64,000 bases of DNA from Paractinoplanes tereljensis (GTDB lineage Bacteria; Actinomycetota; Actinomycetes; Mycobacteriales; Micromonosporaceae): contig NZ_BOMY01000041.1 in the NCBI RefSeq assembly GCF_016862435.1, forward strand, positions 1 to 64,000, in the 5' to 3' direction. Below are positions 1 through 9,085 of the stretch, piece by piece (the stretch's first letter is position 1; the number at the start of each line of letters is the position of its first letter). Below the pieces are notes generated by a model. It searched no databases. It saw nothing but the letters and a program-made list of their open reading frames with translations, and was not told the DNA's origin. The translations under genes and the position numbers were made by a program.

Positions 1-80
1 TCGCCCTCGAACAGCGAGTCGCCCTCGAACAGCGAGTCGCCCTCGAACAGCGAGTCGCCCTCGAACAGCAGGTCGCCCTC
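1..80 (-). repeat. 18-bp coding tandem repeat (SLFEGD hexapeptides)
   Basis: Four near-identical 18-bp units encode SLFEGD on the minus strand, followed (towards the N-terminus of the protein) by two variants reading LLFEGD and LLEGD. The repeats keep the reading frame of the M15-like gene and continue to the window edge, so the array may be longer. Confidence 0.85.
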
Positions 81-2462
81 GAGTAGGCCGCCGCCGTCCG
101 GTACAGCGTCGGCGGGCGGTGTGAGCAGGGCGGGGAGTCTTGCCGCAGGCAGGGCGCAGTGGCCCTCGGCGGCCTGGATGACGGTCAGCCGTCCCCCTCT
201 GCGTTCGTAGAGCGCATCGCCTCGTCGCCAGGTCGTCGGCCCGGTCGGTAGCCGGCCCCCCGGGCGGTAGATGACGGTGACCTTGAGCGCCGGGTTGGCG
301 TGCAGCCAGTTCATCCATGCCTCGACGTCCGGCGGACCATAGGTGGAGTCCAACGCCCACACCTCCGCGAGCCGGGCGAGGGCGCCCTGCTGCATCTGCG
401 GGTCGGCGTGCAGCTGAGCCAGCGGCTCCAGCACGTCGTAGGCACGCGAATGCCCGGCCACCACAAGGTTGCGCAGGGCGGGCGTGCTGCGCGACTGAAC
501 CCGGCCCACCTCGGCCAGAACCTCGGCGATCAGGCCGTTCATCGTGGCGGGCCGGCCCAGTGCGTGCCAGCGCCGCCGGGCCGGCCCGAACGCCCGTTCC
601 CCGCCGGTGTCGGCCCAGTTGAGGTACGGCACGGCCAGCACGACCGGCCGGCCCGAGCCGGTCACCGCATCACCCAGCCGGAACGGTGCCTCCGTGACGA
701 ACCCCGCCGGTACTTTCCGCGGCCGAGGACATCCGTGCAGCAGCCCATGGGCGAACACGAGCACGTCGACCTCGTCCACGCCGATCGCGGCGGGCGGGCA
801 GAACACGGCCACCTGCGTCGGGAGGCTCTTGGCGCCGAACGTCCAGAGCCGGCCGCCCGCGTACGGGCTCGACGGTGCCTGGCCCACACCGCCCGCGCCG
901 GCCCGGCCCGGTCCGCGTGCCCGCTGATAGTTCTTGATCTCGGCGACCCAGGCATCGCTGACGTTGCCGTACTTCCAGGCTTCGGCAGTCCCGCGCACGT
1001 CGATGTGGGCGAAGGTGGCGGCGAGTCCGATACCGATGCCCGGGCCGTACGCGTCGATGGCCGCCCTGGCTATTTCGAGCCCGTTCATGCCCGGGATGGT
1101 GATGTCCGCCGCCCGTCCGCCGCAGTGCTGACTCGCGGTGGGTTCGGACCCGCGCTGCCGGTAGACGTCCCGGTTGCGTTTCCACGAGCGATAGCCCGAG
1201 GTGATGTGGACGGATCGGCCGACGTGCTCGCGCAGCCGTTGCAGGCACTCCACGAGCTTCGGGTCGATGCGTGCCAGGTCGGCGGAGACCCCGCCCGAGG
1301 TGGTGAGTTCGCGCACGGTGAAGTTCGCCGACAGCTTCTTGTGCTTGTTCGCCGGTCCGGTGTCGAGCAGCGGGTTTCCCGATCTGGTCGGGTCCCAGAA
1401 CTCCTGGTCCTTGCCCTCCGGCTGGCCCGGCACCGTGCGCAGCGACTCGCCGCTGGGAAAGACCACCTCGGTTCCCGACGGGCCGCCGGCCGCCGACTCC
1501 GGCATTACCTCGCCGGCCGTCGTCCCGGACGGGGGCCGCAGGCCACCGGCGAGTTCCGAGGGCGTGACGTTGATCTGGAAGTGCATGGTGTCCTTGATGG
1601 TGTGCCAGCGGCCTCCCCAGGCGAACACCTGGTGCCCGTCGACCGTCCGGATGGCCTCCACGGCGGCGATCTGGGCGGGGGTGAAGCTGGTGTCGGCGCG
1701 GCCGTCGCGGACGTCCCGGCACCGTTCCGCCTTGGTGGCCGCGGGCGAGAACCGGACCGCCCGCCCGCCCGGCGTCGCCCGGTTCACGTTGCAGACCGGC
1801 CGGGCATGGTCGATGTCGATCGCGATCCCGCAGGCGTGCAGCGACCGGGTCCGCCGGCCGCTGATGTCGCGGGGGTTGTAGACCCAAGCCCGGTGCGGCT
1901 GATAGCCGGCGCTGCCGAGGGCCTGCTCGAACGCGCGCCAGGCGTCGACGGTCTCGGGGTTGACCGGGGTGTCCCATCCGAACAAGCGAAGCGTCCGCAT
2001 CTTCGGCCCGGCGTTCTCGTAGTCCCGCCAGGCCGTCCGCAACTGCGCCGTCCGCAGAATCGGCGGGCGGGCGGCCGGCGCCACCTCGAGTTCCCGGTCG
2101 CCGACGTCCCGGCCCGGGTCGTGGGCCTCGTCGGCGACCGCCTCGTAGAGGGCGTGGCGAGCGAACTCCTCGGCTTCGAACAGGTCGTCGGACTCGTAAC
2201 CGGACTCCGGCTCGGGGGATGACTCCAAGTAGGACTCGTCCTCTTCCTCGAATTCCCGGTCCGGTTCCGTTTCGGCCTGCGCGGGCGCGAACGGCGACTC
2301 CAACCGGCCGGCGCGGAACGCGTCAGCCGAGGCCTCACGGTCGGGTGGGTACGCGGGCCACGACGGCGGCAACACCTCCGCCTCCGACGACGCGTCCGGG
2401 GGTGCCTCGCCGGCGAACGGAGACTCCGCCAAGCCGGCATCCGAGAACCAGGTGCCGCTCAT
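1..2462 (-). CDS. M15 peptidase / hydrolase-like multidomain protein (partial)
   Basis: The frame is open from an ATG at 2462 to the left edge (over 820 aa), so the C-terminus is missing. The N-terminal 130 residues are acidic and carry two SPF motifs (AESPFAGE, LESPFAP). Residues about 198-298 resemble an M15 D-Ala-D-Ala carboxypeptidase domain (HACGIAIDID, then FAWGGRWHTIKDTMHF). A second M15-like block near residue 424 has HITSGYRSWKRN and SQHCGGRAADI. Residues about 560-770 look like an alpha/beta-hydrolase: VDVLVFAHGLLHG, then GHSRA as a possible nucleophile elbow. The end becomes SLFEGD repeats. There is no signal peptide. Peptidoglycan cleavage is inferred from the M15 motifs only; the hydrolase assignment is weaker. 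Confidence 0.7.
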   Translation of the reverse strand, partial: MSGTWFSDAGLAESPFAGEAPPDASSEAEVLPPSWPAYPPDREASADAFRAGRLESPFAPAQAETEPDREFEEEDESYLESSPEPESGYESDDLFEAEEFARHALYEAVADEAHDPGRDVGDRELEVAPAARPPILRTAQLRTAWRDYENAGPKMRTLRLFGWDTPVNPETVDAWRAFEQALGSAGYQPHRAWVYNPRDISGRRTRSLHACGIAIDIDHARPVCNVNRATPGGRAVRFSPAATKAERCRDVRDGRADTSFTPAQIAAVEAIRTVDGHQVFAWGGRWHTIKDTMHFQINVTPSELAGGLRPPSGTTAGEVMPESAAGGPSGTEVVFPSGESLRTVPGQPEGKDQEFWDPTRSGNPLLDTGPANKHKKLSANFTVRELTTSGGVSADLARIDPKLVECLQRLREHVGRSVHITSGYRSWKRNRDVYRQRGSEPTASQHCGGRAADITIPGMNGLEIARAAIDAYGPGIGIGLAATFAHIDVRGTAEAWKYGNVSDAWVAEIKNYQRARGPGRAGAGGVGQAPSSPYAGGRLWTFGAKSLPTQVAVFCPPAAIGVDEVDVLVFAHGLLHGCPRPRKVPAGFVTEAPFRLGDAVTGSGRPVVLAVPYLNWADTGGERAFGPARRRWHALGRPATMNGLIAEVLAEVGRVQSRSTPALRNLVVAGHSRAYDVLEPLAQLHADPQMQQGALARLAEVWALDSTYGPPDVEAWMNWLHANPALKVTVIYRPGGRLPTGPTTWRRGDALYERRGGRLTVIQAAEGHCALPAARLPALLTPPADAVPDGGGLLEGDLLFEGDSLFEGDSLFEGDSLFEG

Positions 2463-2471
2463 CTCGCCGCC

Positions 2472-3734
2472 TCAGGTTCGGTGGCCGTTGGTGGACGCCG
2501 CGGCCAGCGCCGGCGGTCCCGGAGCCGGGGTCGGCACCCGCAGCGGCTGAGCCGGTGGCCGCGGCGCCGCGGGTACGCCCGAGGCGTACGGCATGGTGGT
2601 CTTGATGCGGGTGCCGGTGGCCGACTGCCAGAGGTCGATGATCCGATTGACCTCGATGTTCAGCGTGGTCGGCGGCCCGTTGGGCACGTTGGGCAGGTAC
2701 AGCGACTCCGGGGCCGCGCCGGGGTTGAACAGGCCCAGCTCGATTCCCCACAGCAACGAGGACATCGGCTCGGCGAGCTCGAACAGCTCCCGGGAACGCG
2801 GCGCCGGCGTCATACCGACCCGCTCACCGAGTTTGGCCAGTCGTTCGGCCGGGCTGGTGGCGGTGGCCTGCAGGTCCTGCACCAGCGGTGTGTCGAATTC
2901 GACGGTGAGGTGGCACAGGCTCAGGCCGGCCACGAAAGACAGTTCCTCGCGGGCGAGAAGCCCACCCTGCCGGCGGTTGCCCAGCATGTCGTCGAGGGCC
3001 TCGGCCAGCAGACCGACGTACTGCGCGTCGGTGGCGTTCGCACCGACCTGGTTGGCCTTGTTCTCGAAGCCGGTCCAGACCTGGGTGAACAGCTCGTTCA
3101 GGCGAGAGGCGAAAGCCGTGTTGACGCCGTTGCCGACGTCGGCTTTCCAGCAGGGTCCGGACGCGCCGCCGGCGCAACCGCAGGATGCCGACATCGGGTG
3201 CGGCAGATCAAAGGCGAACATCCGCCAGTACGCGTTGCGGCGCCGGCAGTCGCCGTCTCTGCGCAGGCTGCTGTGGAGGCCGGCGATCGAGAAGTTCGGC
3301 TGGGCGCGGAAGAGCAACTCCTCCATGACCCGCGCCCACTGCAAGGTCTCCGGTCGCAGCCGGCCGAGCGTCTCACCGCGCACGATCCGAGTGAGGATCT
3401 TGGCCAGGATCTCGTAGATGCCGGTGCTCTCGACCAGGTACGCGTAGATGAGGTGGTCCCACAGCAGCGGCGTGTTCTGCCGGCCGGGGGGTGTGAAGTC
3501 ACCCGGCCGAGCGAGGTTGACGCCGGGCTCGAGGGTCTTCAGCAGAGCCTCCGGCATGTCGAAGTCCGCGATCACCGTCGGGCTGCCGAGCTGTGCGAGG
3601 GCCGGGGTGGTGCCGATGACCGGAACGTTCGGCGCCGCCGCCCACGCCGTCTCCAGCCACCGGCTCAGTTGCAAGGGGTGAACCAGAAAGAGGTCGGACG
3701 GGGACGCGAACTTGGCAGCGAGATGGCGGTACAT
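2472..3734 (-). CDS. Conserved-looking hypothetical protein (420 aa)
   Basis: I do not recognise the family. The start chosen is the ATG at 3734 (MYRHLAAKF), which has a GGAG ribosome site 8 bases upstream; the longer open frame lacks one. The middle contains a cysteine-rich stretch (SASCGCAGGASGPC, about residues 208-221) that could bind a metal. The last 45 residues are a proline/alanine-rich tail. There is no signal peptide or clear membrane segment. The gene begins 2 bp after the stop of the upstream 169-aa gene and ends 9 bp before the M15-like gene, so it belongs to a tight operon with them. Confidence 0.6.
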   Translation of the reverse strand: MYRHLAAKFASPSDLFLVHPLQLSRWLETAWAAAPNVPVIGTTPALAQLGSPTVIADFDMPEALLKTLEPGVNLARPGDFTPPGRQNTPLLWDHLIYAYLVESTGIYEILAKILTRIVRGETLGRLRPETLQWARVMEELLFRAQPNFSIAGLHSSLRRDGDCRRRNAYWRMFAFDLPHPMSASCGCAGGASGPCWKADVGNGVNTAFASRLNELFTQVWTGFENKANQVGANATDAQYVGLLAEALDDMLGNRRQGGLLAREELSFVAGLSLCHLTVEFDTPLVQDLQATATSPAERLAKLGERVGMTPAPRSRELFELAEPMSSLLWGIELGLFNPGAAPESLYLPNVPNGPPTTLNIEVNRIIDLWQSATGTRIKTTMPYASGVPAAPRPPAQPLRVPTPAPGPPALAAASTNGHRT

Positions 3735-3736
3735 GG

Positions 3737-4246
3737 TCACTCTCCGGAGAAGTCGATGGTCGCCAGGAGGGATGGGCCGAACGCCAGAAACCTGCCGTCG
3801 CAATCGAAGACCTCGACGCGCGAGATGGACATGTCCTGCGTGATCTCATCCAGGTTCAGACGGTTGACGGTGGGGTCCGCGATGACGCGTTCGGCCACCG
3901 GGCCCGACGACGGGGTGCCGGGGCTCTCGACGATCGCGTAGGTCGCTGACACCGGCAGGGGGTTGTCGACCACGATGTCGGTCTTGTCGCGGTGCATGCT
4001 CAGGCCGTGCGGCGCTCCAGCTCGGCCCAGCACGCCGCGCAGAACGTCGTAGTCCCGGGCGGCCCGGGACCGGACCGGGTCCGGCACCGGGCCGGTGGGG
4101 TGGGCGAGCGCCCGGGTGCCGTTCCCCTGGCCCGAGTCGATCGCGGAACCGATCGTCTCCAGCGCGGCGACCAGACGGGCGGCTAGGTCGGCGTCGAGGG
4201 CGATCGTCGAGGGCGTCGAACCCCCGGTCGATTTGTTGGTGGCCAT
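3737..4246 (-). CDS. Hypothetical protein (169 aa)
   Basis: The start is the ATG at 4246, preceded by GGAGGAGCCACC. The same leader sits in front of the 9664 gene of this cluster. The N-terminal third is Ser/Thr/Ala rich. The C-terminal 90 residues look like a beta-rich domain (DIVVDNPLPVSATYAIVES, then RVEVFDCDGRFLAFGPS). No signal peptide or catalytic motif is visible and I do not recognise the family. The gene sits between the zincin-like gene and the 420-aa gene with gaps of 20 and 2 bp, consistent with co-expression and perhaps a structural or chaperone role. Confidence 0.55.
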   Translation of the reverse strand: MATNKSTGGSTPSTIALDADLAARLVAALETIGSAIDSGQGNGTRALAHPTGPVPDPVRSRAARDYDVLRGVLGRAGAPHGLSMHRDKTDIVVDNPLPVSATYAIVESPGTPSSGPVAERVIADPTVNRLNLDEITQDMSISRVEVFDCDGRFLAFGPSLLATIDFSGE

Positions 4247-4266
4247 GGTGGCTCCTCCGGCGTTGT

Positions 4267-5541
4267 TCAGGCCGCGGTGGTCCGCGCGAGCACGGGTGAC
4301 GTGTCGGGTTGTCGCAGGCCGCCCAGGGCGGCGACCCACTCGCGCAAGGTGCGCCAGTGCACGGGGGCGTTGCCCGGGTCGTCCAGGGCGCGACCGACGA
4401 GCCAGGCGAGGATCCGCACCGGGTCCTTGCGGGCCAGGTAGCTGGACGTGAGCAGCGACGGCCCGGCCCGGCGGGCCAGCTCTCCCAGCGCCGCCGGCGC
4501 GGCCCGCCGGGGATCGGCCACCGCGCAGAACGGTCGGCCCTGGAAGGCCTGCATCGGCCGTCGGGTGCAGACGTCGACCAGGTCGCCCAGCGCGCCGATG
4601 CTGAGCCGGGCCAGCCGGGCTCCGTCGGAATCGTCCGGCCTGCTCAGATGCCGTTCGGTCCAGGTGCGGGCCATGCCGTCCCACGGTCCCGGCCCGAACC
4701 ACACCCGGCAGAGCGCGGCGTTGAAGAGCACCCGGACCAGCGGGAAGGGATGCGGGTCACCGGGGATGATCCGCAGCACCGCGTCGGTCGGGCCGTCGAC
4801 GACGTTGGCCAGCGCCGGCACCGGCGACCACCCGCACAGCGCGATGGCATGCACGTCGGCGGCCACCTCACCGGCCCAGCTTCGCCAGAGGGCGGCCAGC
4901 TCGACCGACCGCCCGGCCAGCACGGAGTCGAGCGCGTCCGCCAGCTCGGCAGTCCACCCGGTGAGGTGGGCGAACTGGTGGCCGGTCTCGTGGAACAGCG
5001 ACGTCGGATGCGGCAGCGAGTGCCAGGTGAGCTTGATCGCCGCCGCGGGCGACGGATTGGCGTGATCCCAGAGGCGTACGCCGGCCCGCAGGATCGCGGC
5101 GCCGGCACCGGCGTCGAGGTAGCAGAGCACGGGCGGGCTGTCGATGCCGAGCGGCCGGAGCAGTCCCTCCAGGCCTTCGGCGGCGAGCGTGTCGAAGCCA
5201 CGCAGCAGTGCGGCGAGGGCGGGGTTGCTCCGGGTGGCCACCGCGTCGCCGTAGAAACCCAGGATGGCCTCCGCCTGGAAGTACCGGCGACGGAGCCGCA
5301 GGACGCGATCGCGCAGGTCGCGGGGATCGTCCCGGCCCGCGGCCGCCGCCACCAGCTCGGCCGCCTCCAGCCGGAGCCCGGTGACGATCGCGGCCAGCCG
5401 GTCCCGCACCTGTAGTCGCAGGTACTGCTCCAGGCCGTCCCAGGCGACGGGGGAGGCCACGATGTCGAGGTCCGCCATCGCGTCCACCGCGTACCGCCAG
5501 TGCGCGAGTTCCGCGGTGAGCTGATCGCCGCGGTCAGTCAC
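4267..5541 (-). CDS. Zincin-like metalloprotease (HExxHxxxH)
   Basis: This 424-aa protein has HETGHQFAH at residues 184-192, an HExxH zinc site with a further histidine four residues on. A downstream GEVAADVHA segment (about residue 223) could supply an acidic ligand, as in gluzincins. The N-terminal 110 residues are helical and Arg/Leu rich. No signal peptide or transmembrane helix is seen, so it is probably cytoplasmic or exported by a non-Sec route. It overlaps the upstream 766-aa gene by 8 bp, which suggests translational coupling. The peptidase family cannot be named from the sequence; metal binding and proteolysis are inferred from the motif. Confidence 0.6.
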   Translation of the reverse strand: MTDRGDQLTAELAHWRYAVDAMADLDIVASPVAWDGLEQYLRLQVRDRLAAIVTGLRLEAAELVAAAAGRDDPRDLRDRVLRLRRRYFQAEAILGFYGDAVATRSNPALAALLRGFDTLAAEGLEGLLRPLGIDSPPVLCYLDAGAGAAILRAGVRLWDHANPSPAAAIKLTWHSLPHPTSLFHETGHQFAHLTGWTAELADALDSVLAGRSVELAALWRSWAGEVAADVHAIALCGWSPVPALANVVDGPTDAVLRIIPGDPHPFPLVRVLFNAALCRVWFGPGPWDGMARTWTERHLSRPDDSDGARLARLSIGALGDLVDVCTRRPMQAFQGRPFCAVADPRRAAPAALGELARRAGPSLLTSSYLARKDPVRILAWLVGRALDDPGNAPVHWRTLREWVAALGGLRQPDTSPVLARTTAA

Positions 5542-7834
5542 GATGCCGGCCCGGGCGCACGGTGAGGTTGGGTGCGTCCGGCCGGCCGGCGGCCAGCGCC
5601 GCCCGGTCCGCGAATCCGAACTCGAACGTGAGGGTGAGACCCTCGGCGGGGTCCCGGGCGGCCGCGGCCAGGGCGGGCGCCAGCGATCGCAGTTGCTGGG
5701 CGACGGCGACCACCATCCGCTCGCCGACGGCGGCGGCCAGCGTCTGCGTCTGCTCGGCGGTGAGCGCCACGTCCGGGGTGCGTTGCGCCTGGCGCGCGAT
5801 CCGCGCTGGCAGCGACTGCTTGGCGAGGCCGAGGATGAGCGACCGGAACCCGGTCACGATCCGGACGTCGGCGCCCTGCGCCAGCAGTTCCGTGAGCCGA
5901 TGCGCGGCGCGCTCGCTGAGGCGCAGATGCACCCGCAACACCGGGCGGGGACCGGTGAGCACAAGCACCACCACCGCGCGCTTGAACTGGCGCGGGTGCC
6001 GCCAGCCGCGCCCGGGCACCACCCGGAAGTAGCGGCGGCCGACGCCGTACCCGGCTCGCCCGACGCCGGGCTGGCCGAGCAGCAGTGCCGCCGTGCCCGG
6101 CGTGAGGAGCTCGAACTCGCTCGTGTCGGCCCGATCCTCGGACGCGGCGAGCTGGCCGAGATGGGTGCCGGGGAGCGCCTCGTAGAGGTGCACCTCCGCC
6201 TCGGCCGGCCAGCCGGCGGTTCCCTCGTCGAGGAAACGCTGCTCGAGCGTGCCGCCGTCGGCAAGCACGACGGCCCGTGCGACGTTGCGGCTGATCCGGA
6301 CGGGGAACGTCCGCGAGCACTTGCGGTAGCGGTAACGCCGGCCGGGGCCGCGAGGCATCATCACCCACACCGCCGACTCGCCGTCGATCTCGTTCGTGTC
6401 GAGGTCCGCGCGAAGCAACTCGGCCGGCAGATGACGCGCGGCGGCCTCACCGAACGCCTCCTGCAGCTCGGCACGCACCCGCAGCGGCTCCGCCAGTGAC
6501 TCCGCCGGCAACTCGCCGACGGCCCGGATCGTGTCCTCCAGCATGGATACCAGTGCTTCGGCGCCGAGCCGCCCGTCCGTGGCGGACTCCGCCTCCAGGC
6601 GCAACAGCGCCAGTCCCTTGTCGGCGATGGCGCGCGAGAGCACCTTGGTGGCGTCCGGGCCGACCCGGCCCTTGATCAGCTCGGCCAGTGGCCGAGCGAT
6701 CAGCCCGACGACCCGGTCCCGGCCGATCACCCGGATCCCGGCGCGGATCAGCGGAAGGGCAGCCATCACGGCGGGAATGAACTGTTCCACCTCGGTGGTC
6801 AGCACCGAGCCGGTCTCGGCCGCGGCGAGCTGCTCGGTGAGGGTGGCGCGGGCGGCGTCCAAGCCGGCCACCGCGGACCGGCCGTCCTCCTCGACGGTGA
6901 CCTGCGCCTCGGCGGTCAGCCGGCTGGTCGCCGGCTGGTCGCCGCCGAGGACGGCCTCGGCGAGGTGGGCGTCGAAGAGCTCGGCGAGCGCGGCGCCGGC
7001 GGTGGGTTCCGCGCCGGCGGCCGGGTCGGCGGCACCCGCGGGTACGGGTTCGGTGGCGGCCGCCGCCGGAGCTGTCGGGGCGGTGGGAAGGGTGATGCCG
7101 AAGCTCGCGGCCAGTGCCGCCGCGTCATTGCGCATATTCTCCGGCAGCAGGTTCAGTGCCTTGCGGAGAACCCAGTTCAGCAGCGCGGGAACGATCCGCC
7201 GCAGCGCGCCGACCAGCGGCCCGAGCACCAGGCGGCCGGCGAAGGCGACACCGCGCTTGGCCAGCTTGGCCGCGCCCTTGAGCAGCGAGCCGGCCTTGCG
7301 GGCCAGGGCACCGAAGAAGTTCTCCCCGTCGAGGCGGGGCCCGGCCTCGGCGAGAAGCTCGGCGAGGGCCGCGTCCACCTCGCCGTCGGTCAGCGACTCT
7401 GGCGTCCGGGCCGCGAAGTGCTGTTCGACGTGCTCCAGCATCCGGTCGGCCTCGGCGGCGAGCTCGGCCATCCAGTTCTGCACCTCACCCGTCGCCAGAT
7501 AACCGGTGGCCTCGGACGACCAGGTGCCGGCCGACGTCAGGTGCCGGCCGGCGGCCTCGTCGACCAGGTCCTGCACGGCCTCGTCGAAGCCCTCGTCGGT
7601 CAGCTCACTCACCAGCGCGCCGAAGGCCTCGTCCGCCTCCGACCGGCCGCTGCCGAGCAGCCCGTCGGCGAACGGGCTGGACACCAGCCCCATCGGGCCC
7701 TGCTCGCCGGAGCGGTAGTCGGCGGCTTCGGCGATGCCCGGGGCATCCATCGAGCGCGCACCGCCGACGAAGGGCGACGACGACGTCTCGGTTGCCGGCA
7801 CGTCGGGGTAGGTCAGGTTCGAGTGCCCGTTCAT
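5534..7834 (-). CDS. Large SPF-motif protein of unknown function (766 aa)
   Basis: This is the first gene of the five-gene minus-strand run. The ATG at 7834 follows AGGAGGCG. The N-terminal 60 residues carry SSSPFVGG and SSPFADG, short motifs like those in the M15-like protein. Residues about 165-235 are amphipathic or hydrophobic (SLLKGAAKLAKRGVAF, LVLGPLVGALRRIVPALLN) and could insert in or bind a membrane. An Ala/Pro linker follows near 255-290. The C-terminal half is basic and partly beta-like (PRGPGRRYRYRKCSRTFPVRI). I do not recognise the family. Membrane activity is a guess. Confidence 0.55.
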   Translation of the reverse strand: MNGHSNLTYPDVPATETSSSPFVGGARSMDAPGIAEAADYRSGEQGPMGLVSSPFADGLLGSGRSEADEAFGALVSELTDEGFDEAVQDLVDEAAGRHLTSAGTWSSEATGYLATGEVQNWMAELAAEADRMLEHVEQHFAARTPESLTDGEVDAALAELLAEAGPRLDGENFFGALARKAGSLLKGAAKLAKRGVAFAGRLVLGPLVGALRRIVPALLNWVLRKALNLLPENMRNDAAALAASFGITLPTAPTAPAAAATEPVPAGAADPAAGAEPTAGAALAELFDAHLAEAVLGGDQPATSRLTAEAQVTVEEDGRSAVAGLDAARATLTEQLAAAETGSVLTTEVEQFIPAVMAALPLIRAGIRVIGRDRVVGLIARPLAELIKGRVGPDATKVLSRAIADKGLALLRLEAESATDGRLGAEALVSMLEDTIRAVGELPAESLAEPLRVRAELQEAFGEAAARHLPAELLRADLDTNEIDGESAVWVMMPRGPGRRYRYRKCSRTFPVRISRNVARAVVLADGGTLEQRFLDEGTAGWPAEAEVHLYEALPGTHLGQLAASEDRADTSEFELLTPGTAALLLGQPGVGRAGYGVGRRYFRVVPGRGWRHPRQFKRAVVVLVLTGPRPVLRVHLRLSERAAHRLTELLAQGADVRIVTGFRSLILGLAKQSLPARIARQAQRTPDVALTAEQTQTLAAAVGERMVVAVAQQLRSLAPALAAAARDPAEGLTLTFEFGFADRAALAAGRPDAPNLTVRPGRHRD

Positions 7835-7887
7835 AAACGCCTCCTGAACAGTCCGGCCGACCGTACGGAGGCAGCGTCCCCGCCACC

Positions 7888-7903
7888 GTCAACGTCGCGT
7901 CAG
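7888..7903 (-). promoter_or_regulatory. Candidate SARP box 1
   Basis: In gene direction this reads CTGACGCGACGTTGAC. It contains TGACG twice, 11 bp apart, the spacing of the heptamer direct repeats bound by SARP regulators. It lies 54 bp upstream of the 766-aa gene. The core CGACGTTGA recurs at 8145-8160 and 11902-11915. Confidence 0.45.
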
Positions 7904-7922
7904 CCGTACGTCTGCGCTGTCG

Positions 7923-8111
7923 TCAACGGCCACCGTCTTCGCCCGGCGGACCCGCCAGTTCCGCGAGCAGCGCCTCGACCACCGCGGCCGCCTGCTTCGC
8001 GCCGACGACGACCCATTGCCGCCGGGCGCCGTCGGACACCAGGATGCGGACGCGTACGCCGTCGTGCTCCAGCCATCCACGCAGGACGATGACCCGGTTC
8101 CCGGACTCCAC
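7923..8111 (-). CDS. Small hypothetical protein (62 aa)
   Basis: The ATG at 8111 is preceded by GGAG at a spacing of 8. The protein begins with a beta-like segment (NRVIVLRGWLEHDGVRVRILV) and has an Ala-rich helix (KQAAAVVEALLAELAG). No domain is recognised. It lies between boxes 1 and 2 in the same orientation as the downstream operon and is divergent from the SARP gene. Codon use fits the surroundings, and I take it as a real small gene, perhaps an accessory or regulatory partner. Confidence 0.5.
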   Translation of the reverse strand: MESGNRVIVLRGWLEHDGVRVRILVSDGARRQWVVVGAKQAAAVVEALLAELAGPPGEDGGR

Positions 8112-8144
8112 GCGTTCAGTCTCCGCACCGGCGTGCCAGGCAGC

Positions 8145-8160
8145 GTCAACGTCGTGTCGG
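8145..8160 (-). promoter_or_regulatory. Candidate SARP box 2 (divergent promoter)
   Basis: In minus orientation this reads CCGACACGACGTTGAC and shares an 11-bp core with box 1. It sits between the 62-aa gene (minus) and the SARP gene (plus). A TTGACG hexamer at 8177-8182 points towards the SARP gene and may be its -35 element. Confidence 0.4.
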
Positions 8161-8250
8161 GCCCATGACAGCGGCGTTGACGCGCGCGCACACGGAGCAC
8201 AAGCATCGTCGGTGAAGTCTCGGGCGCCATGTGACCAGGGGGAGGCGCCG

Positions 8251-9027
8251 ATGTCACGGACAAAAAACGCGGCTGGCCCCGAAGCGATGCCGGACCGGCC
8301 GCGGATCTCCTTACTGGGCGGCTTCAGCCTGCAGGTCGCCGATCGGCCGGTGGCGCTGCCGGTCCAGGCCTCGCGGGTGCTCGCCTACCTGTGCCTCGAC
8401 CGGTTGAGCCGGCCGGCCTGCGCCCGCCGTCAGCTCGCCGAGCGACTCTGGTCCGACGTGATCGCCGAACGTGCGCGAGCCAGCCTCCGGACGGCGCTGT
8501 GGCGGATCCGGCGGGCGGACCCCCACATACTGCTCGTCGGCCGCGAGTGGGTCCGGCTGGACGACGTCGTGGACGTCGACGTGCACCGCGGCCGGGCGCA
8601 GGCGACCCGGCTGCTCTCCGACGATCCCGACCTGCGCCCGGCGGACGCCCAGGTCACCACGCTGGTCGGTGACCTGCTTCCGGGGTGGGACGAGGACTGG
8701 CTGCTGCTCGAACGCGAGCGAATCCGGCAGCTGCAGATGCATGCGCTGGAGGCGCTGGCCGGCCGGCTCTGCCGGACCGGCTGCTACCTACAGGCGATCG
8801 ACGTGGCGTACGCCGTCATCGAGGCCGAGCCGCTGCGCGAATCGGGACACTCCGCCTTGATCGACGTTTATCTGGCCGAGGGCAACGTGGCACAGGCGTA
8901 TCAGCAGTTCGATCGCTACGCCACGGTGCTGCGCGACGAACTCGGCCTGCGGCCCTCACCCGCGTTGCTCGCCCGGGTCAGCCCCTCCGCTCCGGATGCC
9001 CGCCGAGCCCAGCTCCACCGGGCATGA
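8251..9027 (+). CDS. Small SARP/BTAD-type transcriptional regulator
   Basis: This 258-aa protein starts at the ATG at 8251 behind GGGGGAGG. An N-terminal OmpR-like DNA-binding region (ISLLGGFSLQV...RQLAERLWSD...RASLRTALWRIRR) is followed by a bacterial transcriptional activation domain rich in helices (LLPGWDEDWLLLERERIRQLQMHALEALAG, YLQAIDVAYAVIEAEPLRE, AYQQFDRYATVLRDELGLRPSPAL). Length fits the small SARP class without an NTPase. Such proteins activate nearby clusters by binding direct repeats. Its position divergent from the 1-8 kb operon and beside candidate boxes makes it the likely local activator. Confidence 0.85.
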   Translation: MSRTKNAAGPEAMPDRPRISLLGGFSLQVADRPVALPVQASRVLAYLCLDRLSRPACARRQLAERLWSDVIAERARASLRTALWRIRRADPHILLVGREWVRLDDVVDVDVHRGRAQATRLLSDDPDLRPADAQVTTLVGDLLPGWDEDWLLLERERIRQLQMHALEALAGRLCRTGCYLQAIDVAYAVIEAEPLRESGHSALIDVYLAEGNVAQAYQQFDRYATVLRDELGLRPSPALLARVSPSAPDARRAQLHRA

Positions 9028-9085
9028 TCACCGGTTGACCGCCAAGGTACTCACACCGGTCCGCGCATTCGGCGGCCGTTGCCGT

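Noticed and set aside
1..80. CRISPR-like array
   Set aside because: The 18-bp units are contiguous with no spacers and stay in frame with a coding region.
300..2222. Long plus-strand open frame over the M15-like gene
   Set aside because: Low-complexity Arg/Pro/Gly translation with no motif; the minus frame encodes recognisable M15 motifs and a frame-preserving repeat.
8044..8250. Longer N-terminus for the SARP gene
   Set aside because: The extra 69 residues are Ser/Arg-rich shadow sequence; the ATG at 8251 has a strong ribosome site and the DNA-binding domain starts just after it.
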